Positions 1 through 9,869 of a DNA stretch of 64,000 nt are shown piece by piece (position 1 is the first letter of the stretch; each line of letters begins with the position of its first letter). The stretch is from the NCBI GenBank assembly GCA_963836735.1, contig CAWIKP010000022.1, positions 186,001 to 250,000 of the forward strand, written 5' to 3'. The notes beneath the pieces are model-generated. The model saw only the letters and a list, made by a program, of their open reading frames with translations, searched no databases and had not been told where the DNA came from. Both the position numbers and the translations under genes were made by a program. The stretch is from JACCXG01 sp963836735 (lineage in GTDB: Bacteria; Acidobacteriota; Vicinamibacteria; Vicinamibacterales; 2-12-FULL-66-21).

Positions 1-44
1 TCAAGGGTCGATCCGGTCACGATGCTGCGGAGCGAGTAGTTCGT

Positions 45-179
45 CAAATCCCAAGCTCCAAATCCCAAGCTCCAAGGCACTCCCAGTGCCCAACTTCCAA
101 TGAGCTCACGAGTGGACGCTTCCTTTGGCTCTTGGGCGTTGGGAATGCGTTGGAGCTTGGGATTTGGAGCTTGGGATTT
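45..179. repeat. palindromic intergenic repeat, CAAATCCCAAGCT-arm type
   Basis: The left arm is made of degenerate units such as CAAATCCCAAGCTCC. The right arm is the mirror image, with units like GGAGCTTGGGATTTG, so the whole forms an imperfect inverted repeat of about 135 bp. It ends 14 bp beyond the stop codon of the minus-strand cytochrome gene (194). It shares this architecture with copies near 1.7, 16.3, 26.3, 39.4, 40.5, 53.6 and 57.0 kb but lacks their inner GGGTGAAAG core. No gene was seen in bases 1-193. Confidence 0.75.
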
Positions 180-193
180 GCAGCGTGCCGCGT

Positions 194-1597
194 CTACTTG
201 GTCTTCAGATACTCCAGCAGCGCTGCCTTGGACGCCGGATCGAGCGACGCGCCGTAGAGGTGGCCGGCGTTGCTGTTGCCGCGGTCCCGGGTGTTGAAGC
301 GGACTCCCTCGCGCTCGGCATCCGCGCCGCTCGACACGAAGCCGACGTTGGCCCAGTCGTAGACATCGTACGCACGATAGAACTCGGCTGGCCGCTCGGC
401 CGGGTTGAGCAGGGCACGCAGCGTCGGCACCGACCCGTTGTGAAGGTACGGCGCACGCAGCCAGAGGCCGTCGAGCGGCATGTTCGCGTAGCCGCCGGTC
501 TTGCGGAAGTGCGAGAACTTCCAGGGTTTGCCTTCGCCGATGGTGTTCATCCGCTTGGCGAGCTCAGGGCTGAATGAATCGAGACGCTCCCGGTCGGTCC
601 CGATGTCCGCGATGTTCGTGACCTGCCCGGTCTGCGGCGCGCCGAGCTCGTGGCAGCGCGCGCACTCGCGCTCGTAAATGGGCGCGCCGGTCTGAGCCAG
701 CGCGGCGTTGATGCGTTCGACCGGGTACGCGGGCGGCTTCAGATCGAGGATCCAGTCTTCGATCCGCTTCATCGACGCGAGATCCAGCGAATCCGGCGTC
801 GCGCCGGCGCCGATCGCGGCGCTCTTGTTCCGTTCTTCCACCGAGTTGTTGTTGCCGTCCCAGTGCAGCCAGAGCCCCTGCCGAATCCGCTGGTTCCAGA
901 GCGACGGCAGATCCACGGTGCCCACCGTCTGGTCTTTGTCGATCGGCAGTCCGAGGAGCACCTTGTAGGGATTGAAGGTGTCGACGCGTCCGGGACCTTG
1001 CGGCGGCCGGACATCGAACCACGAGTTGTCCTTCGCCCGCTGCAGGATGCCGTCGCGGGTCTGACGGACCGCGAAGAATCGGTAGATGAACCCTTCGAAG
1101 AACCCGAAGTTCGGGTTCTCCCGCTTGATGGCATTGATCAGCACGGGGGCGGTGAATCGCGGATCGTTGGCGCATGCGGTCAGGAATCGCGCGTACGCCT
1201 GCAGGTCCATCTGATTTCCGGGCATGCCGAGGACAATCCGCCGCGGTGCGCTGGGCTCGGCCCGCACCGTGCCGCTGTGACAGGTGGCGCAGTTCAACCC
1301 GACGAGGGAAACCCGGTCTACCTTCTCCGTCGTCCCGATTGGGCGTCCATTGGGCCCGCCGTCGGAGATGAAGCCGATCCGCTCGTACCCCTGACCCGGA
1401 CGATTGGGCAGCTTGTCGGCAAAGACGATGGGGAGGACGCGCCAGATCCAGTAAGGGAGGCCGACCCGCGCCTCGGTTCCCACCGAGCCGTACTTGAAAT
1501 GGGTGAGGATGTCGTCGTCGGCGGCGCCTTCCTGGGCTGCCCCTCTGCATCCGGGCTGCGTCAGCGCGACAAGCCCAGCCATCATCAGCGCGCCCAT
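194..1597 (-). CDS. exported diheme c-type cytochrome, RoxA/cytochrome-c-peroxidase-like
   Basis: The 467-residue protein carries two covalent haem motifs, CATCH (residues 103-107) and CARCH (312-316). The C-terminal block around LWLRAPYLHNGSVPTL is typical of the RoxA-like and diheme-peroxidase-like cytochromes. These act in the periplasm or outer membrane, oxidising polymers such as rubber or reducing peroxides. RoxA itself is longer, so the substrate cannot be assigned. The N-terminus is hydrophobic and ends in QPGC, perhaps a poor lipobox. No positively charged n-region follows the first ATG; in-frame codons upstream encode TRRLW but lack a standard start codon, so the true start is uncertain. 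It is the last gene of a minus-strand run, separated from the aldolase-like gene by a palindromic repeat. Confidence 0.8.
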   Translation of the reverse strand: MGALMMAGLVALTQPGCRGAAQEGAADDDILTHFKYGSVGTEARVGLPYWIWRVLPIVFADKLPNRPGQGYERIGFISDGGPNGRPIGTTEKVDRVSLVGLNCATCHSGTVRAEPSAPRRIVLGMPGNQMDLQAYARFLTACANDPRFTAPVLINAIKRENPNFGFFEGFIYRFFAVRQTRDGILQRAKDNSWFDVRPPQGPGRVDTFNPYKVLLGLPIDKDQTVGTVDLPSLWNQRIRQGLWLHWDGNNNSVEERNKSAAIGAGATPDSLDLASMKRIEDWILDLKPPAYPVERINAALAQTGAPIYERECARCHELGAPQTGQVTNIADIGTDRERLDSFSPELAKRMNTIGEGKPWKFSHFRKTGGYANMPLDGLWLRAPYLHNGSVPTLRALLNPAERPAEFYRAYDVYDWANVGFVSSGADAEREGVRFNTRDRGNSNAGHLYGASLDPASKAALLEYLKTK

Positions 1598-1656
1598 CCA
1601 AAGTCGTCGTGTGCACGTTAGTCATTCTTCCGCCTTCAGAATTCGCGGGACATTAT

Positions 1657-1800
1657 CAACTCCCAACTCCCAACTACCAACTCCCAAGGGAAGCCCGTCG
1701 AACAATAGGGTGAAAGGCACACAACCAGCCAGCTGGCGGTTTTTCACCCCATTGTTCGAGGGGCTTCCCTTGGGAGTTGGGAATTGGGAGTTGGGAGTTG
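1657..1800. repeat. palindromic intergenic repeat, CAACTCCCAA-arm type with conserved core
   Basis: This is the best copy of the family. Its left arm is CAACTCCCAACTCCCAAC plus further units and its right arm mirrors it. Inside is a second hairpin: AAGGGAAGCCC, GAACAAT and GGGTGAAAGG on the left face TTTTCACCCC, ATTGTTC and GGGGCTTCCCTT on the right, around an apical ACAACCAGCCAGCTGG. The element ends exactly at base 1800, directly against the stop codon (1801-1803) of the aldolase-like gene. Copies with the same core lie at 16275-16426 and 40475-40616. Confidence 0.9.
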
Positions 1801-2890
1801 TTACTGCATCCACTCATCTACCCGCTCCTTGATGAAGTCGTCGTCCATCAGGTGCGGGTAGCGCGCGAGCGCCCTGTCGATAGCCTCCATCTGGCCGGGG
1901 CTCAGGTCCTCGTCCGGATTGAGGCACCAGCGGCCGGCGAGCAGGCCCTGGCGGCGCAGCACTTCGTGGATGCCGGCGATGCAGCCGGCGAAGCCGTTGG
2001 CGGGATCGAAGAGGGCGGCGTTCAGGTCCGTGAGCTCGGCGCCGAGCGCGAGCAGGCGCAGGGTTTCGGTCCCCTCGTCATGAGGATCGAGCTCGCGGCG
2101 GACGACGGCGTGGCAGCGATGCAGGAGGCCGACGGCGCGGCGGGTGCCGACGGCCCATTGGCCGAGCAGGCCGCCGCGAAAGTGGACGGCCGGCCGATCG
2201 CCGGGGGACGGAAACGGCGTCAGCAGATCCGGGACGATCGCGTCGTCGTTTCCCGTGTAGAGCGTGACGTCGTCGCGCCCGCTTTCGGCCAGCGCGCTGG
2301 TGACATCCAGGGTGCGGTAACGATCGAAGGGCGCGGCCTTGATGGCCACGACGCGGTCGATGTCGAGGAAGCCGCGCCAGAACCGGCGATCGAGGGGCCG
2401 GCCGCCGACGGCCGGCTGGAGATAGAAGCCAACGACCGGGATGATGTCGGCGACGCGGCGGCAATGATCGAGCAGTGCGGCGTTGTCGGCATCGCGCATC
2501 GCGGCAAGGCTGAGCAGCGCGGCGTCGTAGCCGATCGACGCGGCGAGCTCCGCTTCAGCCAGCGCCTGTTTCGTCGGGCCGACGACGCCCGCGACCGAGA
2601 TCGGAGGCGGCTGCACGGCGCGACACCAGTCCGCGCATCGTCCGAAACGCCAGCTCGAGGACCGGCCGGAGCAGGCCGACTTCGGGCCGCCGTATCTCGA
2701 ACTGCGTGGTGTGGACGGCAACCGCGAGGCCGCCGGCGCCCGCGTCGCAGTAGTAGCGCGTGAGCGCGACCTGGCGGCGCTCGTCGAGCCGCCGCTCGGC
2801 GGTCAACGCCAGCGGGTGCGCCGGGATGACCAGGCCGCGGAGGAAGGCGCGCCTGAGCTCGATGAGGCCGCCGGCGTCAGAATCGGCCAT
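1801..2890 (-). CDS. dihydrodipicolinate synthase (DapA)-family aldolase/lyase, frameshifted
   Basis: The product is a TIM-barrel protein of about 360 residues. The N-terminal part (MADSDAGGLIELRRAFLRGL, then TRYYCDAGAGGLAVAVHTTQ) lies in one frame down to about base 2635. The rest (VGPTKQALAEAELAASIGYD, then TLYTGNDDAIVPDLL and HFRGGLLGQW) continues in another frame to 1801. A single-base change near 2630-2640 separates the halves. The DapA/NAL family forms a Schiff base with a lysine, probably the one in DRVVAIKAAPFDRY, and cleaves or condenses 2-oxo acids. The start overlaps the preceding epimerase gene by 14 bp, so the two are probably co-translated and act on the same substrate. A biosynthetic DapA role is unlikely in this catabolic-looking context. 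Confidence 0.75.
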
Positions 2891-3911
2891 CGCTGACCTC
2901 GAAGTGGGTTGGCTTGTTCAGCGTGCTGCCGCCGCCGCGGACCCAGTGGGCGACCCATTCCCGCAGCAGCGGCAGCGGCACCTCCGCTTCGCCCAGCAGC
3001 CGGCGGCAGAGGGTCGAGTCGCTGAGCAGCGCGAGCGTGCCTTCCTCGTTGACGAACTGTGGCGCCTTGTCGAAGAACCGGCCGAACCACTCCGCGCACT
3101 CGCGGGTCGAGATGCGCTCGGCCCCGGTCACGTTGAGGACTGCGGGCGGGGACGCACACAGCTCGAGGCTGCGCAGCGCATAGCTGTTCGCATCGCCCTG
3201 CCAGATCGCGTTGAAACAGCCGACCGTGAGATCGATTGGCTCTTCGGTGAACACCTTGCGGGCGATGTCGACCAGCGTGCCGTAGCGCAGGTCGACGGCG
3301 TAGTTCAGCCGGAACATGAGCGCGCGCAGGCCGGCCTCGCGCGACACGTATTCGACCACCCGCTCGCGGCCCAGGCAGGACTGCGCGTACTCGCCGACCG
3401 GAGCCGGAGGATCCGTTTCAGTTGGCGCCGGCCCGGTCGCGGGCACCAGCGGATAGACGTTCCCCGTCGAGAACACCACGATCCGCGAGTCGACGAAGTG
3501 ATCGGCCACGCGTGCGGGCACGACGGTGTTGGTTGCCCAGGTGATGTCAGTTCGATCCGTGGTCCCGAACTTCCGGCCTGCCAGATACAGCACGTTCGGG
3601 AACCGCGGCAGCCCGGCGATGGCAGGACCGCTGAGGAAATCACAGGCGAGGGTCGGCACGCCGTCGGCCTCGAGCTCGGCCCGCGCCTCGCGCGACGAGA
3701 ATCGCGAGACCGCGACGACCCGGCTGCCGTTGCCGGCGCGCGCGGCAGCGCGTTGCACGCGCCGCGCGAGCGACGGCCCCATCTTTCCGCCGGCCCCGAG
3801 GATCATGATGTCCGGGTCGAGCCGGGCGACGGTCGCGATGTCTGCTTCCGATGGCTGCGCGAGGAGGTCTTCGAGCTCGGCCTCGGATGCGATCCGATCG
3901 GGCAAGGTCAT
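2877..3911 (-). CDS. NAD-dependent epimerase/dehydratase family protein
   Basis: The intact 344-residue protein has a Rossmann nucleotide-binding motif ILGAGGKMGPS near residues 37-47. Extended-SDR features follow: a strand ending FSTGNVYP that replaces the usual substrate Ser/Thr region, and GEYAQSCLGRERVVEY, where the usual YxxxK tyrosine is present but the lysine position is arginine. It may therefore be an atypical or non-canonical dehydratase. It is predicted to be cytoplasmic. It sits between TonB receptor 1 (37 bp upstream) and the aldolase-like gene (14 bp overlap), which suggests that these enzymes process the compound imported by the receptor. The substrate is not recognisable. Confidence 0.8.
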   Translation of the reverse strand: MTLPDRIASEAELEDLLAQPSEADIATVARLDPDIMILGAGGKMGPSLARRVQRAAARAGNGSRVVAVSRFSSREARAELEADGVPTLACDFLSGPAIAGLPRFPNVLYLAGRKFGTTDRTDITWATNTVVPARVADHFVDSRIVVFSTGNVYPLVPATGPAPTETDPPAPVGEYAQSCLGRERVVEYVSREAGLRALMFRLNYAVDLRYGTLVDIARKVFTEEPIDLTVGCFNAIWQGDANSYALRSLELCASPPAVLNVTGAERISTRECAEWFGRFFDKAPQFVNEEGTLALLSDSTLCRRLLGEAEVPLPLLREWVAHWVRGGGSTLNKPTHFEVSDGRF

Positions 3912-3948
3912 AGGCGCTGATCGATGGTCGGCCTGTCGCAGGACGCTA

Positions 3949-6900
3949 TCAGAACCGGAGCCGCAAACCCAGCCGGATCACACGCCCGACCGAAAAGCCT
4001 TCGGGGCTCGCGACGGTATCCGCATCGAGGTTGGCGGTCACGCCGTTGTCGGTCTCGCCGCTCAGGAGAAAATCGGTGATGTCCATGAAGCCGTCGGTTC
4101 CCAGCCCGACGCCGAATTGCGGATGGTTGAACGCGTTGTCGAGCAGCGCCGTGAACTCGACGTTGACGCCCTTCGTGCGCACGATGTCCTTGTAGAAGGC
4201 AAGGTTGACGATCCAGGTTCCCGGCCCGTCCACGCTGCCCTTCTTCGCGTTCCCGAGCGAGCCCGGCTCGGGGAGTCGGAAGGCGGTGAGGTCGTAGAAC
4301 CGCTCTCGCGTCCCGTTGATGTTCGGGTTGCCCACGACGTCGGGTCTCCAGGCTTCGCCGAACTGGCCGACCCCGTCGAGGCTGCGCCCGGTGTTCGCGG
4401 GAAAGATGGGATCGGTGCCATACACGAAAAACGGAGTCAGGTGCGGTCCGGATCGCGCCTGGAAGATCGTGGCGACAGTCCAGCCCCCGACGATGGCGTC
4501 GGCCCAGCCCGGCATGCTGGAACCGTACTTCCGCTGACGCCCGACCGGAAGGTCCCAGGTGCTGTTCATCACGACCCGATGCTTTACGACATTCGGATCG
4601 GGTCCGCGATCCTTCTCGATGTCGTACGGGTCGTACTGCACGACGCCGATCGTGCTGTTGCCGCTGTCGGGGGCGTTACTGTCCGAGCCGGCCAGCGTGT
4701 AGGCCGCGTTGATCGCCAGGCCGCCTTTGAACCGGCGCTGCAACTCGAGCTGCAGCGCGTTGAACTGACCCTCGCCGGTGTTCTGGGTGATGTCCATGAA
4801 CGTCCCGTAGATCGGGAACGGCAGCCGCGCCTGGGCTACGGGATCGTCGTTCACGTCACCGAGCGGCACGGCACTGGCCTGGACCGTGTTGTAGTCCCGG
4901 TGCACCAGCAGCTTCCTCATCGTCGAGCCGATGTAGCTGACCCGGGCCCCGAGACCGCCGGGCAGCTCGCGTTCGAGGGTGACGTTGTACTGGTAGATGT
5001 CGGGAAGCTCGAGGTCGAGCGCAAGTCCCTGGTTGCCGAAACCGAGTGACGAGGTTTGGGTGCCCGTAGTGAAGCCCTGTTGCAGGGTTGGACGGCTGTT
5101 CTGAATGGTGTAGCGGAAGGGATTGCGCGACATGATGTCGCGCGCGCCCTGGGCGGCGCCGGTCGGGTGGAAGATGCCGAACCCGCCGCGGAGGACGGTC
5201 TTGTTGCTCGCGTCGAGGCGGTGCGCGAATCCGATCCTCGGGCTGATGTTGTTGCGGTCGGTCTTGATCAGGCCGCGGCCGACACCGAACTCATCGGCGA
5301 GAAGGGTGCGATTCAGCATCTGCGCGCCCGGGGGCAGCAGCTGGCCGATCGCCGCGGACGGCACCACGTGGTGCCCGCCGTCGACCGGGACGAAGTTGGC
5401 GTAGATGTCGTTCTTGTCGACGAACACCCCGATGACCTCGTAGCGAAGGCCGAGGAACAGGGTCAGACGGGGATTCAGCTTCCAGTCGTCCTGCGCGAAG
5501 ACGGCCCAGTCGTTCGAGATCGTGTCCATCGGCAGATTGCCGCGCGTGTTGCGCTGCTCGCGGACCACGTTGGGCAGACCCAGCAGCAGATCGGCGAAGG
5601 CGTTGCCGGTCGCAAAGCCGGAGAACGCGTAGGCCCCTTTCGACTCGTTGGCACCGGTCGAGTACCCGTCCTTCGCAAAGTTGCGAGTGTAGATGCCCCC
5701 GAATTTGACCCCGTGCGCGCCCCTGAGCCAGGTCGACGTGGTGCTCAACGAGAACGACGACTGATCGAGATCGCGGAAGGTGTTCTGCCGCTGATCGCGG
5801 ATGTCTGCCGGACGGTTGGCGCCCGCGAACAGGAACGACGGGAAGCCGGGCGCATCAGCCGCCAGCGGCGGCACCTGGATCCCGAGCGTGCTGCCGAGAT
5901 CGCCGGCAACGAAGTGACTCTTTCGATTGCGCGTGTCCGCGCTGTAGCCGCCGCGGACCTCGTTGACGAGCGTTCCCGACCACACCCGCGTCCAGCCGAA
6001 GGCGAGCGTTGACGCTTTCGATTTCCGATCCAGCAGCCCGAGGTTCGTGAGTCCGGCGCCACCGTTGCCGCCCGTGCTCTCGAAGGTGAACGCGTCGGGA
6101 TCGCGATTCTGCCAGCTGACCCGCGCGAAGACCGAATCGCGGCCGGTGAACTCGTGATCGACGCGCACGTCGGCGCGATCCCGACCGCGGTCGAGCGCGA
6201 GGATCTGCCGATACGCGCCATAGCCGCCGGTCACCGTGTTCGGCTGATTCGGAAGCGGATAGAAGAAGTCCAGGATGCGCCGCGCCGAGGAATCGATGCG
6301 CTCGCCGGGGATGCGGTTTCCGGGGAAGGGCAGGCCTGTGACCGGATCCCGAACTGCGAACGAATTGCCGGAGAAGTCTCCTCCCCGCATCGCCGCGGTC
6401 GGGACCACTGCCTGCGAGCCGCCGCCGAGCGCCTTCAGCTTGCTGCCTTCGTAGTTGCCGAAGAAGAACGTCCGGTTGGTCACGATCGGCCCGCCGAGGC
6501 TGAAGCCGTATCGATAGTCGTGGGTATCGGCATTGGGGTCGTCGCGCGAGACGCCGTTCAGCGTCTGCGCGTAGGTGCGCGCGTTCAGCTCATTGGAGTT
6601 GTAGTCGTAGAACGACGTGCCATGAAAGCGGTTGGCGCCGCGCTTGGTCGAGACAATGACCCCGGCGAGGCCTCCGTACTCCGCGCTGTAGGAGTTCGAC
6701 AGCACCGTCACTTCCTGAATCGCGTCGAGCCCGGGGGCGGCGTTCGAGAGCTCGCCGAAGATGCCGGCGCTCGACGGCTGCCCGTCCTGGATGTACGAGG
6801 CGCCGTAGGTGCGGCCGCCCAGGAACTGGATGCCGTCGAAGCCGCCCACGACGTTGGGGTTGAGCGTGAGGAAGTCCTGGATGTCGCGGCTGTTGCGCGG

Positions 6901-7369
6901 AAGATCGCGCAGCTGCTGCTCGTCGAGCCCGCGCGCGATCGCCTGGCTCTCGAGCGTGATGTTGTTCTGGCCTTCGGCCGTCACGGTGACCACGTCTTCG
7001 AGGCCGCCGACCTCGAGGTGCATGTCTGCCAGCACCACCGACGCCGGCCTCAGGACCACGCCCGTCCGCTGCACTTTCTTGAACCCGCTCAGCGTCGCGG
7101 TGACGGTGTAGGTGCCGGAGCGCAGGTTCGGGGCTCTCGTAGAGGCCCTCCGCATCACTCTGGACTTCGCGAGTCACGCCCGTGGACTCGTCGGTAATCA
7201 CCACCGTTGCGCCAGGGACGATGCTCTGCTGCGGGTCGAACACGGTACCGCGAATCGTCCCGAGCGAGGTCTGCGCGACCGCGGGAGCGATGAAGAGCCA
7301 GAGGCTCGAGAGAGTTGTCACGACAGTAAGAAGCCGGCGGTGCGCCGCGGAGTGGCTCAGGGTCATCAT
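3949..7369 (-). CDS. TonB-dependent outer-membrane receptor, Oar-like, with N-terminal CarboxypepD_reg domain (receptor 1)
   Basis: It imports a large ligand across the outer membrane using TonB energy; the ligand is unknown. A signal peptide (hydrophobic run ending FIAPAVAQ) is followed by a regulatory-like Ig fold (GTIRGTVFDPQQSIVPGATV). Next come a plug domain with LPRNSRDIQDFLTL and VTVLSNSYSAEYGGLAG, and a long beta-barrel ending in the usual terminal phenylalanine (RLGLRLRF). Total length is about 1,140 residues. The frame breaks once, near 7133, where a CCCC run has one C too many; removing it joins GLYESP to NLRSGTYTVT. The receptor heads a unit with the epimerase and aldolase genes. 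The region from 7370 to 7533 should hold its promoter, but I could not assign one. Confidence 0.9.
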
Positions 7370-7533
7370 GCCTCCTGGTGAGAGGGACGCGGGCGGGACG
7401 AGGCGCGGAGAAGTCCTGAGACCTATTTATGCGGCGTGAAAATCGGAAGTCAATTGCAATTGCAGGATGAGCTGGCTCGGCCTCGACTCTCGCTCGGGGC
7501 GACGCTGAGCCTGTCGAGCGGTCGCGTTTCGGG

Positions 7534-8884
7534 TCAGTAGCTTGAGTACTTGCTTCGGTCGACCCAGCGGCCCGCGACCATCACGCGTTCGATGCTTCGG
7601 ACGGCAGAGATTGAAGCGGCCGGGTTGTCCCGAAGCACGACGAGGTCTGCCTGAAAACCCGCGCGCAGCGCGCCAAGGTCTGTATCGCGGTAGAGGAACC
7701 CGGCAGCCGTGGTGGTCGCGGCCGTGATGGCCTCGAGCGGGGTGAAGCCGCTGTCGACGAGGAGCTCGAGCTCACGCCACGGCGCTTCGCCGCGGCCGGC
7801 GAACGGCACCTCCGTATGCCCGCCCATCACGACACGTGCGCCTTCGCGCGAGACGCGGCGGGTCAGCTGCTTCATCTTCGAGAAGCCGGAAGCCATGACC
7901 TGGGCCATCTCCGGCGTCACTCCCTCACCCGGCTTGTCCGCCCGCCGTTCGAATACGGCCAGCGTGGCGTCGACCCACGGACGCCGCTGCCGCAGCACCG
8001 CGTACAACGCCGCGGCCTCGGCCGAGTCGAGATCGGCGTCCGCAAACAGCCGATAACGGCCGTCGCGGCGGGCATCGTTGTTGCGCAGCACGGCCTGCCG
8101 GTAGGCTTCGGCCTTCACGCGGGGCACCAGGCTGATCCCGAACGACGTGATGTGCTCGATGCCGTGCAGGCCAGCGGCAATCAGCTCGCGCGCATCCAGG
8201 ATCTCGAGGTGTGCGGTGCACGGGATCTTCCGCGCGTTGCAGACGTCGATCACCGCCTTCGCGCTGGCCAGCGGGAGGCGAAAGTAAATCTTCAGCGCCG
8301 TCGCTCCCTGCGCCACCGAGGTCTCAGCGTGCTGGCGCGCCTCTTCCGGATCGCGCGCGATCACGGAGTCGGCGGGATAGGCGGGATTCTCGCCGTCGAT
8401 GTGCGGCCCGGTCGTGAAGATCCGCGGTCCCGGCAATCCGTCCGCGGCAACCATCCTTCGAAGCTCCACGAACTTCTCGTTCCACTGTCCCGGATCGCGG
8501 AACGACGGTGATGCCGTTGGCGAGCTGCCGCAGCGCCATCCGCGGATCGTTCTCGATGTGGAAGTGCAGGTCGATCAGCCCTGGAATCACGGTCTTGCCG
8601 GTCAGATCGACAATCTCGCTGCCGGAAGGCACCGGCGTTGCCGCGGCCGGTCCTGCCGCAGTGATCCGATCGCCGCTGATGACGATCCGGCCGTCGTCGA
8701 TTGGAGCGCCGCCGGCGCCGTCGATGATGCGCACGTGATCGAGCACCAGCGACTTTGCCGGCTGGCGCGCGCTGACGAGTGGCGATGGCAGTGAGGATGA
8801 CGATTCCGCACAGTGCGGCACGTGATCGTCCGGCGTCGCCTTCCGCCTGAAGGCGGAAGCCACGCGTTGGGTTATCCCGCTCAT
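7534..8884 (-). CDS. exported amidohydrolase family protein (imidazolonepropionase-like), frameshifted
   Basis: A metal-dependent hydrolase with a beta-sandwich N-terminus (LVLDHVRIIDGAGGAPIDD) and the first metal-binding motif HFH in GLIDLHFHIEN. A candidate bridging lysine is in ATALKIYFRL, and further histidines are in CTAHLE, HGIEHITSF and MGGHTEV. The end is ADLVVLRDNPAASI then a short tail. The frame breaks near 8505, where deleting one G gives LANGITSFRDPGQW. The beginning is unclear. In another frame, near 8760-8800, lies a good signal-like run (RSRAALCGIVILTAIA), so a second indel probably hides the true start. A REP-like hairpin (8840-8859) falls inside the nominal N-terminus. The product may act on a peptide-like or cyclic amide substrate in the periplasm. 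Confidence 0.75.
8840..8859. repeat. REP-like hairpin CTTCCGCCT-GA-AGGCGGAAG
   Basis: A perfect 9-bp stem with a two-base loop. Related hairpins lie at 49786-49801 and 51944-51962, and a half-site (TTCCGCCTTCAG) near 1629. It lies upstream of, or at the uncertain 5' end of, the amidohydrolase gene. Confidence 0.6.
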
Positions 8885-9025
8885 AGATGCCTCGTCGCTT
8901 GCGCCACAGCTACTTCTCGTGGCTTCCGGCCCTCGGCGGGCTCAGGGCCGGCCCGAGCTCAGTCGAGGGCTGGCTCAGCTGCAAGAATACTCACGAAAAC
9001 TCCGGTCCCATGATTGCGAACTCTG

Positions 9026-9845
9026 TCAGCGGCGCTGTCTCTCGTGCTGGGCGCCGGGCGCACCGCCGGGCCGGCACATCCGATAGAGCGGACGCTGCGG
9101 TTCGAACCGCGCGCTGCGCAGCCACGCGACGAAATCCTCATGCGCATCGTGCGCGTCGATGACCAGCGAACACCCGCCGCTCGCTCCGATCGCCGCCGCG
9201 GCAAGCGCCGCCGCGGACTCGGCAGCTATCGGCCACAATCGGCCCGATGTGATCGAACAGCCGCCCGCCGCGTCCGAGGCAATAGCCCGGGGTGTCGATC
9301 CACGCATATCGGGGAGCATCAGCGAACGCCCAGCGGAGCGGGCCGTGGCGGTGGGCGCCAGTGATCCGATCGTCCATCTGCATCACCGCGGGCAGGTCCG
9401 ATTCGGCGAGAGGCCGGACGGCACCGCTCCGCACGGGAGGCTGCCCCGCGTCGGCCGATCGGACGAGGCGGGTCAGCGATGACTCGAGCACGAAGCCGTA
9501 GCGCTCGTAGAGCGGCCGTCCAAGCGGAGTCGCGTCCAGCCGGATTGGCAGGTCCGGCGGGATGGCGCCCATGGCGGCCTCGAGGAGACGCGCACCAAGC
9601 CCGCGGCTCCGCCAGGCCGGGTTCACCAGCATCATCGCGATCCAGCCGAAGGTCCCGTAGTCGATCCCGATCGCCGTCCCGACGATGCCGTCGGGCGTTT
9701 CCGCGGCGAACGTGCCGGACGGCGCAATCTGCAGCATCATGTGCCACTCGGCGGCGCGCTGGTTCCAGCCACACGACGCGCTGAGCGCCAGCGCGGCTTC
9801 GACGTCTTCTTCGGTGAGAACGCGTATGTCAAGATCTGCGGTCAT
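9026..9845 (-). CDS. GNAT-family N-acetyltransferase, two-domain, frameshifted near C-terminus
   Basis: About 273 residues starting MTADLDIRVLTEEDVEAAL. The acetyl-CoA binding loop is in NPAWRSRGLGARLLEAA, and the helix after it ends LYERYGFVLE, the usual C-terminus of a GNAT fold. A second GNAT-like domain follows (YAWIDTPGYCLGRGGRLFDH), as in the 280-residue cytoplasmic acetyltransferases. The frame shifts near 9228; the C-terminal strand continues as ALAAAAIGASGGCSLVIDAH and then FVAWLRSARFEPQRPLYRM in the next frame. The gene is divergent from the PQQ dehydrogenase gene, with only 24 bp between the start codons, so the promoters must overlap. The substrate is unknown. Confidence 0.8.
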
Positions 9846-9869
9846 GTCGTTGACATCTTGACTGTACAG

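Noticed and set aside
194..1621. Long open frame on the plus strand opposite the cytochrome gene
   Set aside because: GC-rich coding DNA keeps the antisense frames open; the minus-strand frame has haem motifs and family similarity, the other is arginine- and alanine-rich with no domain.
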